DNA of 64,000 nucleotides from Nocardioides potassii (GCF_021648885.1 NZ_JAKJHZ010000005.1:310001-374000), one strand, 5' to 3'. Counted from the stretch's first letter, positions 26,567 through 35,942 are shown. The notes: generated by a model from the sequence alone, not told the origin. Numbers and translations are program-made.

Positions 26567-27397
26567 GTGACTTCTGATGACCGCGGTCCTTCGTCCATCT
26601 CCACGGACGAGGGACCGCGGTCTTCTGGTTCCGGCGGGCGTCCGGCGGAGGGCGTGAGCGACACGCCGCGGCGCTCGAAGCGCAAGCAGCTGCCGCTGTG
26701 GCAGGAGACCATCCTGCTGCTGGGGGTGGCGCTGGTCCTCGCGATCGTCATCAAGACCTTCTTCGTCCAGGCCTTCTACATCCCGTCGGAGTCGATGGAG
26801 CCGGGCCTCATCCTCAACGACCGGATCCTCATCCAGAAGGTCTCCTACTGGGGCGATGGCACCCCCGAGCGCGGCGACGTCGTCGTCTTCAAGGACCCGG
26901 GCGGCTGGCTGCCGCCCAACGAGAGCGCGGGCCCGAGCAACCCGGTCGCGAAGGTGATGGCCAAGATCGGTCTCTACCCGACCGGCGGGCACCTCGTGAA
27001 GCGCGTCATCGGCGTCGCCGGCGACACCATCGTGTGCTGCGACGAGAAGGGCCGGCTCTCGGTCAACGGGCAGCCGCTCAACGAGTCCTCGTACGTCAAG
27101 CGCATGGGCGCCAAGTGCAACGGCCCGATGCCGACGGGCGGCCGGTGCGACGAGGAGTGGTCCGTCGGTCCGATCCCGGAGGGCCACATCTTCGTGATGG
27201 GCGACAACCGCTCGCGCTCGGCCGACTCCTCGCAGAAGATGTGCCGCCCCGACGAGACCGAGTGCGTGCCGGGCGACGAGTTCGTCCCGGTCGACCTGGT
27301 CGTCGGCAAGGTATTCGTGCTGCTCTGGCCCGCCGACCGCTTCCGCTGGAACACCCGTCCGGCCACGTTCGAGGACGTGCCGGACCCGTCCTCGTGA
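26567..27397 (+). CDS. lepB: Signal peptidase I
   Basis: The 276-residue protein has a polar N-terminus of about 40 residues, one transmembrane helix (residues 46-66) and the S26 catalytic domain outside. Ser76 in Y-I-P-S-E-S-M-E-P and Lys145 in H-L-V-K-R-V-I-G-V are the catalytic dyad. The F-V-M-G-D-N-R box is near residue 210. It removes Sec and Tat signal peptides. The stop overlaps the next start (GTGA), linking it to rnhB. One start is supported by a -10 element six bases ahead. Confidence 0.95.
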   Translation: MTSDDRGPSSISTDEGPRSSGSGGRPAEGVSDTPRRSKRKQLPLWQETILLLGVALVLAIVIKTFFVQAFYIPSESMEPGLILNDRILIQKVSYWGDGTPERGDVVVFKDPGGWLPPNESAGPSNPVAKVMAKIGLYPTGGHLVKRVIGVAGDTIVCCDEKGRLSVNGQPLNESSYVKRMGAKCNGPMPTGGRCDEEWSVGPIPEGHIFVMGDNRSRSADSSQKMCRPDETECVPGDEFVPVDLVVGKVFVLLWPADRFRWNTRPATFEDVPDPSS

Positions 27398-28200
27398 GCC
27401 TCGTGACCGGGTCGACCGGGTCGACCATCGCGGTCGCCTCCTCTCTGTCCGTGCCCCTGCCCGCTCCCGCGCGCTCGGAGCGCGTGACCGTGCGCCGCGA
27501 CGCCGGGATCTACGGCTACGAGCGTGCCCTGCGCCGCGCGGGCCTCGACCCGATCGCCGGCGTGGACGAGGCCGGTCGGGGCGCGTGCGCCGGCCCGCTC
27601 GTCGCGGGCGCCGTCGTGCTCCCGCCGGGCAAGGCCGGCATCGTGCCGGGCCTGGCCGACAGCAAGCTGCTCACCGAGGCGGCCCGCGAGCGCGTCTACG
27701 CCCAGGTCGTGCGCCGCGCGCTCGCCTGGTCGGTCGTCGTCATCGAGTCCGAGGAGTGCGACCGGCTCGGCATGCACGTCGCCAACCTCGAGGCGCTGCG
27801 ACGCGCGGTGGCCCGCCTCGGGACGCGTCCGTCGTACGTCCTCACGGACGGGTTCCCCGTCGACGGCCTCGGCGTCCCCGGCCTCGCGGTGTGGAAGGGG
27901 GACCGGGTCGCGGCCTGCATCGCCGCGGCGTCCGTGATCGCCAAGGTCACCCGCGACCGGCTCATGGTCGAATTGCACGAGCGGTGGCCGCACTACGACT
28001 TCCGCACCCACAAGGGCTACTGCACCGCCGAGCACGACGCGGCGCTCGCCGAGCACGGCCCGTGCCCGCAGCACCGGATGCGCTTCGTCAACGTACGACG
28101 CGCCGCCGGGCTCGAGCCGCTCGCCGAGGCATCGGCCACTAGGGTCGTCGATGGCGCTCCCGGCGGGGCCGGGGACGAGTCGACGGAGGAGGACGCATGA
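27394..28200 (+). CDS. rnhB: Ribonuclease HII
   Basis: From the GTG that overlaps the lepB stop the protein has 268 residues. The RNase HII core starts near residue 45 with G-V-D-E-A-G-R-G-A-C-A-G-P, which carries the first two acidic catalytic residues, then D-S-K-L-L-T-E-A-A-R-E-R and H-K-G-Y-C-T near 205. RNase HII removes ribonucleotides embedded in DNA. The first 30 residues (S/T/V/A-rich) are not conserved-looking, so a GTG at 27484 is a possible start; the overlap with lepB favours coupling at 27394. The 3' end overlaps the DUF2469 gene. Confidence 0.9.
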   Translation: MSLVTGSTGSTIAVASSLSVPLPAPARSERVTVRRDAGIYGYERALRRAGLDPIAGVDEAGRGACAGPLVAGAVVLPPGKAGIVPGLADSKLLTEAARERVYAQVVRRALAWSVVVIESEECDRLGMHVANLEALRRAVARLGTRPSYVLTDGFPVDGLGVPGLAVWKGDRVAACIAAASVIAKVTRDRLMVELHERWPHYDFRTHKGYCTAEHDAALAEHGPCPQHRMRFVNVRRAAGLEPLAEASATRVVDGAPGGAGDESTEEDA

Positions 28201-28505
28201 GCGCGGAGGATCTCGAGAAGTACGAGACCGAGATGGAGCTCACCCTCTATCGCGAGTACCGCGACGTCGTCGGCATCTTCAAGTACGTCGTCGAGACCGA
28301 CCGCCGGTTCTACCTGTGCAACCAGGTCGACGTGAAGGCCCGCTCGGAGAGCGGCGACGTCTTCTTCGAGGTCTCGATGACCGACGCCTGGGTCTGGGAC
28401 ATGTACCGCCCCGCCCGCTTCGCCAAGAACGTCAAGGTGCTCACCTTCAAGGACGTCAACGTCGAGGAGCTCGCGCCGCGCGACATCGACCCGCCCAAGG
28501 ACTGA
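28197..28505 (+). CDS. DUF2469 family protein
   Basis: This 102-residue acidic protein (M-S-A-E-D-L-E-K-Y-E-T-E-M-E-L) has Y-R-E-Y-R-D-V-V-G-I-F-K-Y-V and W-V-W-D-M-Y-R-P-A-R-F-A-K-N-V-K. It matches the actinobacterial DUF2469 family, which sits after rnhB in Mycobacterium and Streptomyces. Function is unknown; its strict conservation and position suggest a core role. The ATG overlaps the rnhB stop by four bases. Confidence 0.92.
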   Translation: MSAEDLEKYETEMELTLYREYRDVVGIFKYVVETDRRFYLCNQVDVKARSESGDVFFEVSMTDAWVWDMYRPARFAKNVKVLTFKDVNVEELAPRDIDPPKD

Positions 28506-28623
28506 CCTCCAACCGTCCACAGCCGGGCCAGTCAGCCCCTTCTCCACAGGACCCGGGCCCGGTCGCCGCCTGGTGTCCGTGCCGCGCGATCTGCTGGTGC
28601 CTTCCCGCACCTGACAGAGACGG

Positions 28624-28629
28624 TAGGCA
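28624..28629 (+). promoter_or_regulatory. -10-like element of yraN
   Basis: TAGGCA is followed by five bases and the ATG at 28635. It ends in A rather than T, so the match is weaker than elsewhere. Confidence 0.3.
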
Positions 28630-28634
28630 CCCCG

Positions 28635-29036
28635 ATGGCTCGATCCGCAGCAGCGTCCCCCTTCACGCCCGACCCGGCCGCCGAGCGCAGGCGGCTGCTC
28701 GGCGAGCGCGGCGAGACCATCGCCGCCCGTCACCTCGTTCGCGGGGGCATGGAGCTCCTCGACCGCAACTGGCGCTGCGACGCCGGCGAGATCGACCTGG
28801 TCCTCCGCGACGGGCGGGTGCTGGTCATCTGCGAGGTCAAGACCCGTAGCTCCGAGGCGTTCGGGACGCCTCTCGAGGCGGTCGGCCCGGCGAAGGCCGA
28901 CCGGCTCCGACGGCTCGCCGTGCGGTGGCTCCGTGCGCATGACGTCCATCCCGACGACGTGCGCATCGACCTGGTCGGGGTGCTCGCACCGCCCGGCGGT
29001 CCGGTCGAGGTCGAGCACGTCGAGGGGGTCGGCTGA
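28635..29036 (+). CDS. YraN/UPF0102 family nuclease-like protein
   Basis: The 133-residue protein has the RecB/Holliday-resolvase-like core: G-E-R-G-E-T-I-A-A-R-H-L near residue 27, R-N-W-R-C-D-A-G-E-I-D-L-V with the catalytic Asp, then V-I-C-E-V-K-T-R. This is the PD-(D/E)XK arrangement. Function is unproven; the family sits upstream of comM and dprA in many bacteria. The stop overlaps the comM start by one base, so the three genes form a unit. The start is the ATG after the -10-like element. Confidence 0.9.
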   Translation: MARSAAASPFTPDPAAERRRLLGERGETIAARHLVRGGMELLDRNWRCDAGEIDLVLRDGRVLVICEVKTRSSEAFGTPLEAVGPAKADRLRRLAVRWLRAHDVHPDDVRIDLVGVLAPPGGPVEVEHVEGVG

Positions 29037-30637
29037 TGGCCTTCGCGACCGCCCGGTCGCTCGCCCTTCGCGGTGCGGTCGGGCACGTGATCGACGTGCA
29101 GGTGGACGTCTCGCCCGGGCTGGTGACCACCACCCTCGTGGGCCGGGTCGACAAGAGCCTGTCCGAGGCACGCGACCGGGTGCGGATGGCGATCAACAAC
29201 GACTGCGGCCGCTGGCCGGCGACCAAGCGGGTGACGATCCTGCTCGCTCCCGCCGACCTGCCCAAGACCGGCACCCACTACGACCTGGCCATCGCGATCG
29301 CGGTGCTGGCGGCCGACCAGCAGCAGAAGGACCTCACGCCCGACCTGCTCGACGGCTGGGCCTTCATCGGCGAGCTGTCCGTCTCCGGCGCCCTGAGGCC
29401 GGTGCCCGGCGTGCTGCCGATGGCGATCGCCGCGGCTGCGCACGGCATCACTCGCGTGTTCGTGCCCGAGCCGCAGGCCGCGGAGGCGGGGCTGGTGCCG
29501 GGCATGACGGTGTTCGGGGTGCGGTCGCTGGCCCAGGTGTCCGCCGTGCTGCGGGGTGCCGAGGTGCCGGACGCACCGCCGGTCGTCGCTGCGTCGGCCA
29601 CCTCCCTCAGCACGTGGAGCGGAGAGGGACGGCTCGACGACGTGGACATGACCGACCTCGACGGCCTCGAGGACGTCCGCTACGCCGTCGAGGTGGCGGC
29701 CGCCGGCGCGCACCCGCTGATGCTGGTCGGGCCGCGCGGCACCGGGAAGACGTCGATCGCCGAGCGGATCCCCTCGATCCTCCCCGACCTCACCATCGAG
29801 CAGTCGCTCGAGGTCACCGCGCTGCACTCCGTCACGGGTGTCCTGCCCGACGGGGCCGGCCTGCTGCGGCGACCTCCGTGGTTCGCGCCGCACCACTCCG
29901 CGAGTGCCGCGAGCGTGCTCGGGGGCGGCACCGGCAAGGTGCGGCCCGGGCAGGTGAGCCTGGCCCACCACGGGGTCCTGTTCCTCGACGAGTTCCCGCA
30001 CTTCCGGTCCGACGTGATCGAGGCGATGCGCCAGCCTCTCGAGTCGGGGGAGGTGACGATCGCGCGGGGCGAGGAGACCGCGACCTACCCGGCTCGCTCC
30101 CTCGTCGTCCTGGCGGCGAACCCGTGCCCGTGCGGCAACTTCCACGGCCTCACCGGCGGATCCTGTGACTGCACCGAGCAGCAGCGCGCCCACTACCGCC
30201 GCAAGCTGTCCGGGCCGATCCTGGACCGCGTCGACATCTGGATGGAGGTGCGGCCGCAGCATCGGCGGCGGTCCGGCTCGTGGGGTGAGCCGCCGGAGTC
30301 GTCTGCGGACGTGCGTGCGCGCGTCACGGAGGCGCGGCTACGACAGGCGCACCGGTTCCGGGACTGCACGTGGGAGCTCAACTCGTCCTGCCCGGGGCCT
30401 GCCCTCGCCGAACGCTGGCCGCTCGAGCGCGACGCGCAGCGGCTGGTCGACCAGGAGCTCGCTGCGGGGACGTTGACCAGGCGCGGTCTGACCCGCGTCC
30501 AGCGCCTGGCGTGGACGGTGGCCGACTGCGCCGGGGTGGACCGACCCGGTGAGCCCGAGGCGCGGATCGCGCTGGCGCTGCGCTCGGACGACGCGTCCCG
30601 GGCCCTTCCGGCACATCTCATTCGGGTGGCGTCGTGA
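29036..30637 (+). CDS. comM: YifB/ComM family magnesium-chelatase-like AAA ATPase
   Basis: The 533-residue protein has the ComM N-terminal Lon-like domain (G-L-V-T-T-T-L-V-G-R-V-D-K-S-L-S-E), then AAA+ with Walker A G-P-R-G-T-G-K-T near 234-241 and Walker B G-V-L-F-L-D-E-F. A Cys cluster N-P-C-P-C-G with later C-D-C is followed by the conserved R-Y-x(n) loop, G-P-I-L-D-R-V-D-I. ComM is a bidirectional helicase-like motor that promotes branch migration during natural transformation. It is flanked by yraN and dprA, which supports a DNA-uptake context. Confidence 0.95.
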   Translation: MAFATARSLALRGAVGHVIDVQVDVSPGLVTTTLVGRVDKSLSEARDRVRMAINNDCGRWPATKRVTILLAPADLPKTGTHYDLAIAIAVLAADQQQKDLTPDLLDGWAFIGELSVSGALRPVPGVLPMAIAAAAHGITRVFVPEPQAAEAGLVPGMTVFGVRSLAQVSAVLRGAEVPDAPPVVAASATSLSTWSGEGRLDDVDMTDLDGLEDVRYAVEVAAAGAHPLMLVGPRGTGKTSIAERIPSILPDLTIEQSLEVTALHSVTGVLPDGAGLLRRPPWFAPHHSASAASVLGGGTGKVRPGQVSLAHHGVLFLDEFPHFRSDVIEAMRQPLESGEVTIARGEETATYPARSLVVLAANPCPCGNFHGLTGGSCDCTEQQRAHYRRKLSGPILDRVDIWMEVRPQHRRRSGSWGEPPESSADVRARVTEARLRQAHRFRDCTWELNSSCPGPALAERWPLERDAQRLVDQELAAGTLTRRGLTRVQRLAWTVADCAGVDRPGEPEARIALALRSDDASRALPAHLIRVAS

Positions 30638-31830
30638 GCGCGACCCGTCCAGGCGCCGGTCGGGCCGGCGGGGAGGGCGGGACCCCGCTGCGGTCCGTGC
30701 CAGCTGTTACGGACGCCGACCGGTTGGCCCGCGTGACGCTGAGCTGTGGCGTGGAACCGGGCGACGGTACGACGTCGTCGCTGGTCCGCCAGATCGGAGC
30801 CGTCCGGGCGCTCGAGCAGTCGCTGGTGGCGACCAGCGAGACCGGCGTCGCCGAGCAGCTCGCCGCCCGGTTGTCCGAGGTCGACCCCGAGCGCCGGCTC
30901 GACCAGGCCGCGCGGTGCGGCATCCGCTTCGTCGTGCCCGGCGACCCCGAGTGGCCGGTCGGGCTCGACCAGCTCGACCCGGCGATCACCAAGGACGGGT
31001 TCGGCGGTACCCCGCCGGGGCTCTGGGTCAAGGGCCCGATGCCGCTCACCGAGCTGGGGAGGTCGGTCGGTGTGGTCGGTTCCCGCGCCGCCTCGGTCTA
31101 CGGCGTGGAGATGACGCGCGCCATCTGCGCGCACCTGGCGGCGGCCGGTGTCCCGGTGGTGTCGGGTGGCGCCCTCGGGATCGACTTCGAGGCGCACGAC
31201 GCGACGTTGCGCGCCGACGGGGCGACGGTGGCGGTGCTCGCGTGCGGCGTGGACCGCGTCTACCCCGCGCAGAACCGCAGGCTCCTCCACCACCTCGCCG
31301 CCGAGTTCGCCGTCGTCTCCGAGCAACCGCCCGGCTCGGCGCCCACCCGGCTGCGGTTCCTGGCCCGCAACCGCCTGATCGCCGCGCTGACCGCCGGCAC
31401 CGTCATCGTCGAGGCGGCGCTGCGCAGCGGCGCGCTCAACACCGTCGGGTGGGCGGAGGCGATCAACCGGCAGGTGATGTGCGTGCCGGGCCCCGTCACC
31501 AGCTACACCTCGCAGGGGGTCAACCACCTGCTGCGCGAGGGCCGCGGCACGGTGGTCACCGGCGGGGCGGAGGTCCTCGAGCTGGTCGCGGAGGCAGGGG
31601 AGCACCTGGTCGAGGAGCCGCGCGGTGAGACCCGGCCGCGCGACTCCCTCACCCGGGTCGAGCAGCAGGTCATCGAGTGGGTGCCGGTCACCGAGCGCGC
31701 GCAGGTGGACTCGATCGCCCGGCTGGCCGGACTCCACGTCCGGACGGCCGAGGGAGCGCTGCGCCGGATGAGGGAGAAGGGCTTCGTCGTGCTCGACGAC
31801 CACGGGTGGCGGGTCGCGCCTGACGTGTGA
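30634..31830 (+). CDS. dprA: DNA-processing protein DprA
   Basis: The 398-residue protein has an N-terminal Gly/Arg-rich stretch, then the Rossmann-like DprA core: V-G-V-V-G-S-R-A-A-S-V-Y-G, S-G-G-A-L-G-I-D-F-E-A-H, L-A-C-G-V-D-R-V-Y-P and E-A-A-L-R-S-G-A-L-N-T. The C-terminus has a winged-helix domain. DprA loads RecA on incoming single strands. GTGA overlap ties it to comM. Actinobacterial DprA is often near 390 residues, as here. Confidence 0.95.
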   Translation: MSATRPGAGRAGGEGGTPLRSVPAVTDADRLARVTLSCGVEPGDGTTSSLVRQIGAVRALEQSLVATSETGVAEQLAARLSEVDPERRLDQAARCGIRFVVPGDPEWPVGLDQLDPAITKDGFGGTPPGLWVKGPMPLTELGRSVGVVGSRAASVYGVEMTRAICAHLAAAGVPVVSGGALGIDFEAHDATLRADGATVAVLACGVDRVYPAQNRRLLHHLAAEFAVVSEQPPGSAPTRLRFLARNRLIAALTAGTVIVEAALRSGALNTVGWAEAINRQVMCVPGPVTSYTSQGVNHLLREGRGTVVTGGAEVLELVAEAGEHLVEEPRGETRPRDSLTRVEQQVIEWVPVTERAQVDSIARLAGLHVRTAEGALRRMREKGFVVLDDHGWRVAPDV

Positions 31831-31846
31831 GGCGGCCCCGCCCGCC

Positions 31847-31852
31847 TACGCT
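31847..31852 (+). promoter_or_regulatory. -10 element, leaderless promoter of xerC
   Basis: TACGCT is followed by six bases and the GTG at 31859. Confidence 0.55.
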
Positions 31853-31858
31853 GCGAGG

Positions 31859-32821
31859 GTGACGGAGAGCGCAGCGCGACGCGACGGCGGAACGGAGCCC
31901 GACACCGGCCTGCCGGAGGGCTTCGCGCGGCTGCTCGGCGACTACGAGCGTCACCTCGTGTCCGAGCGCGACCTGGCCCCGCACACGGTCCGCGCCTACC
32001 TCGGTGACGTGTCCAGCCTGCTGGACCACTGCGGGCGCCTGGGCTCCGTCGAGGTGACCGACCTCGACCTCCGCACCCTCCGCAGCTGGCTCGCGAGGCT
32101 GCAGACCACCGGTCGCAGCCGTACGACGATCGCGCGACGTGCGACGGCGGCGCGGGTCTTCACCGCGTGGCTCCACCGGACCGGACGGCTGCCGAGCGAC
32201 CCCGGCGCAGCCCTCGGGTCACCCAAGAAGCACAAGACGCTCCCGCCCGTGCTCCGCCCCGACGAGGCCGAGGCGCTGATCCGGTCCGCGGCAGAGCTCG
32301 CCGACGACGGCACGCCGGTGGGGCTGCGCGACGTGGCGATGCTCGAGCTGCTCTACGCGACCGGCATCCGGGTGGGCGAGCTCGTCGGCCTCGACATCGA
32401 CGACGTCGACGACGAGCGCCGCGTCGTACGGGTCTTCGGCAAGGGACGCAAGGAGCGCTCGGTGCCCTACGGCACGCCTGCCGGCCGGGCGATCGACCGC
32501 TGGCTGGCCACCGGTCGCCCGGCCTTGCGGGTCGAGGGATCGGGCGCCGCGCTCTTCCTGGGCGCCCGGGGCCGCCGGATCGACCAGCGGGCGGTCCGCA
32601 CCCTGGTCCACCGGCGGATCGCAGACGTCCCGGGTGCGCCCGACATCGGCCCCCACGGCCTCCGGCACACCGCGGCCACGCACCTGCTCGAGGGCGGTGC
32701 CGACCTCCGGTCGGTCCAGGAGCTCCTCGGCCATGCCTCGCTCGCCACGACGCAGCTCTACACGCACGTCACGACCGACCGCCTCCGTCGCGCCTACCAG
32801 CAGGCCCACCCCCGCGCGTGA
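31859..32821 (+). CDS. xerC: Tyrosine recombinase XerC
   Basis: The 320-residue protein has the core-binding SAM-like domain (residues 20-110), then the catalytic domain with A-T-G-I-R-V-G-E-L-V-G-L-D (Arg), G-K-G-R-K-E-R (Lys), H-G-L-R-H-T-A-A-T-H (His-x-x-Arg), L-G-H-A-S-L-A-T-T-Q-L-Y (His and the nucleophilic Tyr). It resolves chromosome dimers at dif with XerD. Adjacent xerC-M23-rpsB is the usual order. The next gene is convergent, 53 bases away. Confidence 0.94.
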   Translation: MTESAARRDGGTEPDTGLPEGFARLLGDYERHLVSERDLAPHTVRAYLGDVSSLLDHCGRLGSVEVTDLDLRTLRSWLARLQTTGRSRTTIARRATAARVFTAWLHRTGRLPSDPGAALGSPKKHKTLPPVLRPDEAEALIRSAAELADDGTPVGLRDVAMLELLYATGIRVGELVGLDIDDVDDERRVVRVFGKGRKERSVPYGTPAGRAIDRWLATGRPALRVEGSGAALFLGARGRRIDQRAVRTLVHRRIADVPGAPDIGPHGLRHTAATHLLEGGADLRSVQELLGHASLATTQLYTHVTTDRLRRAYQQAHPRA

Positions 32822-32874
32822 TCCTCGGCACTGCCGCGGCGGCGGCCCGCCGACGTACGACGGCGTGCACGGCC

Positions 32875-33444
32875 TCAGGCGAGGAAGTCGAGCTGGCGGC
32901 TCCACCGCTGGAGCGCGGGAGCCCACGGTCCTCGCGCCTCGACGGGGTCGTCGCGCCAGAGCGGCAGCAGGCGCACCGGACCGCCGCCGACGAGCGTGAG
33001 GGGGTCGAGGTAGACCTGGTCGCCGCCCGAGCCCTCGATCAGGCCCCAGTGGAGGCAGGCCGCCGGGAAGCAGTGGCTGTCGATGACGACGAGCCGGCCC
33101 AGCACCTGTCCAGCCGCGACGACGTCCCCGGCGCCGACAGCAGCCACCACGGGCTCGTAGGTCGTGCGCCGGCTGCCGTGCACGACCGTGACCACCGGCT
33201 TGCCGCCGATCGACCCGGCGAAGCCGACCCTGCCGGGGAGCGCGGCCAGGACCGGCTGCCCGGGCGTGCCGGCCAGGTCCACGCCGCGGTGCCCCGAGGC
33301 GTACGGCGACGGCGGCGGCTCGAAGCCGCGGACGACCTGCGGCTCGGGCGCGAGCGGCCACCTGCCCGCCGGGTCAGGAGAGCTCGCGCGGGCGGGGGAG
33401 GCCCCGACCACCAGGACCACGAGGACGACCACGAGGACTCGCAC
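32875..33444 (-). CDS. Secreted M23-like (LytM) peptidase, possibly degenerate
   Basis: Starting at the GTG 33444 gives 189 residues with a signal peptide (residues 1-20). The M23 fold has H-R-G-V-D (His52, Asp56) for zinc. The second motif, normally H-x-H, reads C-L-H-W-G at Cys130-His132, so the first His is a Cys; Cys125 is nearby. Murein cleavage is therefore uncertain. Similar proteins sit beside rpsB in other actinobacteria. GAGGAT six bases before the GTG could be a leaderless -10. The longer frame upstream is not signal-peptide-like, so I prefer this start. Confidence 0.82.
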   Translation of the reverse strand: MRVLVVVLVVLVVGASPARASSPDPAGRWPLAPEPQVVRGFEPPPSPYASGHRGVDLAGTPGQPVLAALPGRVGFAGSIGGKPVVTVVHGSRRTTYEPVVAAVGAGDVVAAGQVLGRLVVIDSHCFPAACLHWGLIEGSGGDQVYLDPLTLVGGGPVRLLPLWRDDPVEARGPWAPALQRWSRQLDFLA

Positions 33445-33878
33445 GCACCGATCCTCGGGCCCCCACGCGGCACGGGCGTCGTACGGTGAGCGAGCCTGTG
33501 GACGACCGCCCCGCGACCCCGCCTGTGGACGACTGCGGGACCGCTCGTCCCCTGCTCGTCCCCTGCTCGCCGTGAGCGTGCCCAGCGATTCGCTCCCGCG
33601 GGTCTGCGTGCGTACGATGTGCGGAGCAGTCCTCATGGGCTGACTTCGCACGCTCGCAGACCGCGTCGGAATGCATCCCTGGTTCCGGACCGCCCGTGGG
33701 CGTCGGTCCTCAGTTCCGCCCCAGCCTCACCGGGGCGGATCGGACCGGCGCGTGAGCGTCAGGGCACCCGGCACCCGCCGGGCGCACGAACTGAAAACCA
33801 ACAGGAGCCCCGCTCCGGGCTCGACCTGCCGAAGGTCGGGCACGTCCGCGAGCGCGTTCCGCAACAACAGGAGAACCC
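33445..33878. other. 434-base gap: M23 promoter side and rpsB promoter/leader
   Basis: No gene is evident. The 13-mer G-C-C-T-G-T-G-G-A-C-G-A-C occurs at 33494-33506 and 33521-33533 (27 apart); its core TGTGGACGA is one base from the actinobacterial DnaA box. An 11-base unit (GCTCGTCCCCT) repeats in tandem at 33543-33564. TACGAT at 33613-33618 is a plausible -10 for rpsB, which would give an mRNA leader of about 250 bases with GC-rich potential hairpins. Confidence 0.4.
33613..33618 (+). promoter_or_regulatory. Possible -10 element of the rpsB-tsf operon
   Basis: TACGAT sits about 260 bases before rpsB; an unambiguous -35 is not seen. Confidence 0.35.
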
Positions 33879-34859
33879 ATGGCAGTCGTCACCATGCGCC
33901 AGCTGCTCGAGAGCGGCGTCCACTTCGGTCACCAGACCCGTCGCTGGAACCCCAAGATGAAGCGCTTCATCATGACCGAGCGCAACGGCATCTACATCAT
34001 CGACCTGCAGCAGTCGCTCGCCTACATCGACCGCTCCTACGCCTTCGTCAAGGAGACCGTCGCCAAGGGCGGCGTCATCATGTTCGTCGGCACGAAGAAG
34101 CAGGCCCAGGAGGCCATCGCCGAGCAGGCGACGCGCGTCGGGATGCCCTACGTCAACCAGCGTTGGCTCGGCGGCATGCTCACCAACTTCCAGACCGTCC
34201 ACCAGCGGATCAACCGCCTCAAGGAGCTCGACGAGGTCGACTTCGACAACGTCGCCGGCTCGGGTCGCACCAAGAAGGAGCTCCTGCAGATGAAGCGGGA
34301 GCGCGACAAGCTCGACAAGACCCTCGGCGGCATCCGCGAGATGTCCAAGGTCCCCTCCGCGGTGTGGATCGTCGACACCAACAAGGAGCACCTGGCCGTC
34401 GAGGAGGCGCGCAAGCTGCGGATCCCGATCATCGGCATCCTCGACTCCAACTGCGACCCCGACGTCGTCGACTTCCCGATCCCGGGCAACGACGACGCCA
34501 TCCGCGCGGTCGGCCTGCTGACCCGCGTGGTCGCCGACGCCGTCGCCGAGGGCCTCGTGGCCCGCTCCGGCGCCAAGGCCACCGACGGTGACGAGACCGT
34601 CGGCGCCGAGGAGCCGCTGGCCGAGTGGGAGCGCGAGCTCCTCCAGGGCGACGCCGAGAAGACCGCCGTCGCCGCGACCGGTGGCGACGCCACCACCGAG
34701 GCCCCGGCCTCCGAGGCGACCGGTGCCGCTGCCGAGGCCCCGCAGGCCGACGCCGCCGCCGAGGCCGCGACCGACGCCCCCGCCGAGACCGAGGCCCCGG
34801 CCGAGTCCGAGGCGGCCGAGGCGCCCGCCGCCGACGCGGAGACCGCGAAGCAGGACTGA
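33879..34859 (+). CDS. rpsB: 30S ribosomal protein S2
   Basis: The first 240 residues are S2: [22 protein letters not shown], then [11 protein letters not shown] and a P-S-A-V-W-I-V-D-T block. The last 85 residues are an Ala/Glu/Thr/Pro-rich low-complexity tail, as in actinobacterial S2 (E. coli S2 has 241). AGGAG lies seven bases before the ATG. It heads rpsB-tsf and has a long leader that may carry S2 feedback control. Confidence 0.97.
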   Translation: MAVVTMRQLLESGVHFGHQTRRWNPKMKRFIMTERNGIYIIDLQQSLAYIDRSYAFVKETVAKGGVIMFVGTKKQAQEAIAEQATRVGMPYVNQRWLGGMLTNFQTVHQRINRLKELDEVDFDNVAGSGRTKKELLQMKRERDKLDKTLGGIREMSKVPSAVWIVDTNKEHLAVEEARKLRIPIIGILDSNCDPDVVDFPIPGNDDAIRAVGLLTRVVADAVAEGLVARSGAKATDGDETVGAEEPLAEWERELLQGDAEKTAVAATGGDATTEAPASEATGAAAEAPQADAAAEAATDAPAETEAPAESEAAEAPAADAETAKQD

Positions 34860-34954
34860 TCACGGACGCCGGCCGCGGGGACACCCCCGCGGCCGGGCGC
34901 CGCGCGTCCGGCCCCCCCACCCCTGTTCGACACAGCTCTTCGGGAAGAGGGACC

Positions 34955-35767
34955 ATGGCTGACTTCACCGCCGCCGACGTCAAGAAGCTCCGCGAGCTGA
35001 CCCAGGCCGGGATGATGGACTGCAAGAAGGCGCTCACCGAGGCCGACGGCGACTTCGACAAGGCCGTCGAGCTGCTCCGGGTCAAGGGCGCCGCCAAGGC
35101 CGCCGCCCGCGGCGCCGAGCGCGAGACCGCCGCCGGCCTCGTCGCCACGGCCGGCAACGCGCTGGTCGAGCTCAAGAGCGAGACCGACTTCGTCGCCAAG
35201 AACGAGGACTTCATCGCCAAGGCGCAGCAGATCGCCGAGAAGGCCAACGAGGTCAAGGCCACCGACACCGAGGCGCTCAAGGCCGCCGAGCTCGACGGCA
35301 AGACCGTCGGCGAGGTCGTCGAGGACCTCGCGATCACCATCGGCGAGAAGATCGAGCTCGGCGAGGTCGCCTACTTCGAGGGCAACACGGTCACCTACAT
35401 GCACAAGCGTGCCGCCGACCTCCCGCCGGCCGTCGGCGTGCTGGTCGAGTTCGAGGGTGACGAGGCCGCCGCCCGCGGCGCCGCGATGCAGATCGCCGCG
35501 ATGAAGGCCCAGTACCTCACCCGCGACGAGGTCCCCGCCGACGTCGTCGAGACCGAGCGCAACATCGCCGAGCAGAAGACCCGCGAGGAGGGCAAGCCCG
35601 AGCAGGCGATCGCCAAGATCGTCGAGGGTCGCCTCGGTGGGTTCTACAAGGAGATCGTCCTGCTCGAGCAGGAGTCGGTCACCGAGTCGAAGAAGTCGGT
35701 CAAGGCCGTCCTCGACGCCGCCGGCACCACCGTCAAGCGGTTCGCCCGCTTCGAGGTCGGCGCCTGA
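34955..35767 (+). CDS. tsf: Elongation factor Ts
   Basis: The 270-residue protein begins [16 protein letters not shown] and has the conserved G-M-M-D-C-K-K-A-L and E-T-D-F-V-A-K-N segments that bind EF-Tu. EF-Ts is its GDP/GTP exchange factor. GGGAAGAGGG precedes the ATG; an open frame extends upstream but is antisense-like. A strong terminator follows the stop. Confidence 0.97.
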   Translation: MADFTAADVKKLRELTQAGMMDCKKALTEADGDFDKAVELLRVKGAAKAAARGAERETAAGLVATAGNALVELKSETDFVAKNEDFIAKAQQIAEKANEVKATDTEALKAAELDGKTVGEVVEDLAITIGEKIELGEVAYFEGNTVTYMHKRAADLPPAVGVLVEFEGDEAAARGAAMQIAAMKAQYLTRDEVPADVVETERNIAEQKTREEGKPEQAIAKIVEGRLGGFYKEIVLLEQESVTESKKSVKAVLDAAGTTVKRFARFEVGA

Positions 35768-35789
35768 GGCACCGCACCACCCGACACCG

Positions 35790-35824
35790 CGAGGGGTCGT
35801 ACGCCGTCGGCGTACGACCCCTCG
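35790..35824 (+). terminator. Terminator after tsf
   Basis: A perfect 16-base-pair stem (35790-35805 with 35809-35824) closes a GTC loop. It starts 23 bases after the tsf stop. Confidence 0.85.
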
Positions 35825-35942
35825 TCGCGTCCCCGGGCGCCCAGTGCGCTGCTGGCACACGATCGGGTGGAGCGGGTTCGACCGCCGACCCCACCGGCCG
35901 GTAGGTTTCTGGGGACCACCTGGCGTGTGTGAAGGGAACGAT

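Noticed and set aside
24539-27187. Minus-strand open frame of about 880 codons opposite trmD, rplS and lepB
   Set aside because: It crosses several clear plus-strand genes and their gaps, and reads as low-complexity protein.
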